From Planctomycetaceae bacterium (GTDB lineage: Bacteria; Planctomycetota; Planctomycetia; Planctomycetales; Planctomycetaceae): a stretch of 6,093 nucleotides of DNA. This document shows, in pieces, positions 4,780-6,093 of the stretch. Position 1 is the stretch's first letter. Each line of letters starts with the position of its first letter. The position numbers were made by a program, and so were the translations under genes. The notes under the pieces were generated by a model that did no database searches, was not told where the DNA came from, and saw only the letters and a list, made by a program, of their open reading frames with translations. Location: positions 1 through 6,093 of the forward strand of contig CANJZR010000253.1 of the NCBI GenBank assembly GCA_947479075.1, in the 5' to 3' direction.

Positions 4780-6093
4780 ATGTCTCACTTCGACGACATC
4801 CCGGAACTGGCCGACCTCGACTCGGGGCGGAATCTGATCCGGGTTCCGGTCGAACAGAACGTGCCATTCACACGCCGGGTACGGGCACTCGTCGATACGC
4901 CCGAGTTTCAGCGGCTGACGCATATCAGCCAGCTGGGGCTCGTCAGCAAGGTTTACCCGGGAGCGACACACACGCGGTTTGAGCACGCACTGGGGGTCTT
5001 TCACAATGCCCTGCGGTATCTGCAACAGCTGAGAAAGGATCCGCGTTTTGTCGCGACAGTGACCTCAGCGGATGCCGAACTGCTCATCGTCACCGCGCTG
5101 CTGCATGACATTGGTCACTGGCCGTTTTGCCACCCGATCGAGGACATGGGACTGCCGGCGATGCCACCGCATGAGGCCCACGCTGCACACTTTCTGCAGC
5201 CCGATGGCGAACTTGCGGGTGTGTTGCGGGATGAGTGGAACGTGTCACCTGAAGCTGTGGTCAAGTTACTGACCGGCCAGGCGGACACTCCAGCCACGCG
5301 TCTGCTGATGTCGATCCTGTCGGGGCCGATCGACATCGACAAGATGGATTATCTCGACCGTGACAGCCTCCACTGCGGCGTGCCGTATGGCCGGAATTTT
5401 GACCGTCAGCGACTGATGCAGTCACTCGTACTCAACGCTGCGGGAGACGGGCTGGCCATCACCTCGAAGGGAAAGACCGCAGCCGAGCTGATGGTCTTTG
5501 CCCGCTATGTGATGTTCAGCGAGGTCTACTGGCACCATGCCGTGCGGGCGGCAACAAACATGTTTGCGCGGGCGTTTTTCCACCTCTCGCCACAGTTTGA
5601 CCTGGAGAACCTTTTCACTCTGAGCGATGCCGAAATGATCGCCCAGCTGCGACAGGCGGCCAAGGGGCAGGCGTGCGAAGTGCTGCTGGACGGTGTCTTT
5701 GGGCTGCGGCGGATGATCTACAAACGCGCGGCTGAGTTTACGCCATCACTGGCCCCTGAGGTCTATCGCCGAATCGCGGGGCGACGGTTCAGTGAGTTGG
5801 TGACGATTTCCGAGTCACTGGCTGGACAAGCGTCACTGGCGTGGGGAATCGAAGTCCTGCCGACAGAGATCCTGGTCGACGCTCCGCCACCGCACCGCGA
5901 AGTCGAGTTCGCGGTCGATATCTATTTTCCCAAGACGGAAGAGTATCGCCCGCTGCGTGAGGTCTCGCCCGTGGTGGAAGCATTGGCTCTGACGCAATTC
6001 GATGACTACGTGAAACGAGTCCGAATCTTTATCCACCCCCGCCATCGAGAGCGGGCGAGTACCGCGCCGTGGAGTGACTGGGTGCTGAAAACA
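4780..6093 (+). CDS. SAMHD1-like HD-domain phosphohydrolase, probable dNTP triphosphohydrolase (3' end missing)
   Basis: The first 438 residues are present and the frame is open to the window edge. The metal-binding HD set is intact: H69 in R-F-E-H-A-L-G-V, H109-D110 in L-L-H-D-I-G-H, and D187 in I-D-I-D-K-M-D-Y-L. By position these match human SAMHD1 H167, H206/D207 and D311. Further matches are R66 (R164), H113 (H210), H118 (H215), H131 (H233), K188 (K312), Y191 (Y315), D195 (D319) and Y250 (Y374). E121 stands at SAMHD1 D218 and W251 at Q375. Such enzymes split dNTPs into deoxynucleoside and triphosphate, for pool control or phage defence; the bacterial COG1078 group includes many of unproven substrate. 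There is no signal peptide, so it is cytoplasmic. An in-frame TAA 15 bases upstream makes ATG 4780 the earliest start. No Shine-Dalgarno is visible before it. It is separated from the TerC gene by a terminator. Family very sure, substrate inferred. Confidence 0.93.
   Translation, partial: MSHFDDIPELADLDSGRNLIRVPVEQNVPFTRRVRALVDTPEFQRLTHISQLGLVSKVYPGATHTRFEHALGVFHNALRYLQQLRKDPRFVATVTSADAELLIVTALLHDIGHWPFCHPIEDMGLPAMPPHEAHAAHFLQPDGELAGVLRDEWNVSPEAVVKLLTGQADTPATRLLMSILSGPIDIDKMDYLDRDSLHCGVPYGRNFDRQRLMQSLVLNAAGDGLAITSKGKTAAELMVFARYVMFSEVYWHHAVRAATNMFARAFFHLSPQFDLENLFTLSDAEMIAQLRQAAKGQACEVLLDGVFGLRRMIYKRAAEFTPSLAPEVYRRIAGRRFSELVTISESLAGQASLAWGIEVLPTEILVDAPPPHREVEFAVDIYFPKTEEYRPLREVSPVVEALALTQFDDYVKRVRIFIHPRHRERASTAPWSDWVLKT

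Noticed and set aside
3718..5025. A 435-residue minus-strand frame opposite the TerC gene
   Set aside because: It is antisense to a clear TerC gene and crosses its terminator and the start of the HD gene. The translation is rich in Gln, Asp, Arg and Pro with no fold pattern, as expected for a shadow of GC-biased codons.
1..6093. CRISPR arrays, tRNA or rRNA genes, transposons and long direct repeats
   Set aside because: I looked for evenly spaced repeats, cloverleaf patterns, transposase motifs and terminal repeats and saw none.

Overview
The window looks like chromosomal DNA from a planctomycete or a related Gram-negative bacterium. The evidence is the high but not extreme GC, the export signals on otherwise uncharacterised proteins, and the mix of a secreted esterase, a secreted propeller-like protein, a TerC transporter and an HD phosphohydrolase set among loosely spaced, mostly single-gene units. 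The lineage is inferred from overall character, not from a marker gene.

Layout. 1-585 (minus strand) is the 5' part of an exported alpha/beta-hydrolase of the esterase D / enterochelin-esterase kind, running off the left edge. 586-798 is a divergent intergenic region with a possible promoter and a small hairpin. 799-1137 and 1303-1908 (plus) are two genes I cannot name: a small soluble protein and a five-segment membrane protein. They lie in visibly more AT-rich DNA than the rest; for example 1621-1680 is 25/60 GC, while 4201-4260 is 39/60. A near-consensus -35 box lies before the membrane-protein gene. 1909-2064 is non-coding but can fold into a nested hairpin and a second stem just ahead of the next gene.

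2065-3252 (plus) encodes a secreted, probably beta-propeller protein. A GC-rich hairpin straddles its stop codon and abuts a possible small minus-strand ORF (3253-3441). 3442-3672 holds no convincing gene but contains a strong imperfect hairpin in the leader of the TerC gene. 3673-4659 (plus) encodes a TerC-family membrane protein, probably a metal (Mn2+) exporter, followed by a clear 12-bp terminator hairpin at 4679-4708. From 4780 to the right edge (plus) runs an HD-domain phosphohydrolase with the full metal-binding and nearly full active-site set of SAMHD1-type dNTP triphosphohydrolases.

The genes do not form one pathway. Spacing, strand changes and the terminator suggest separate transcription units. 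The clearest functional assignments are TerC and the SAMHD1-like HD protein. The most unusual material is in the non-coding DNA: the nested structure at 1916-1976, the hairpin shared by two tail-to-tail stop codons, and the TerC leader. I see no CRISPR array, mobile element, tRNA or rRNA, and no assembled multi-gene defence or biosynthetic system.
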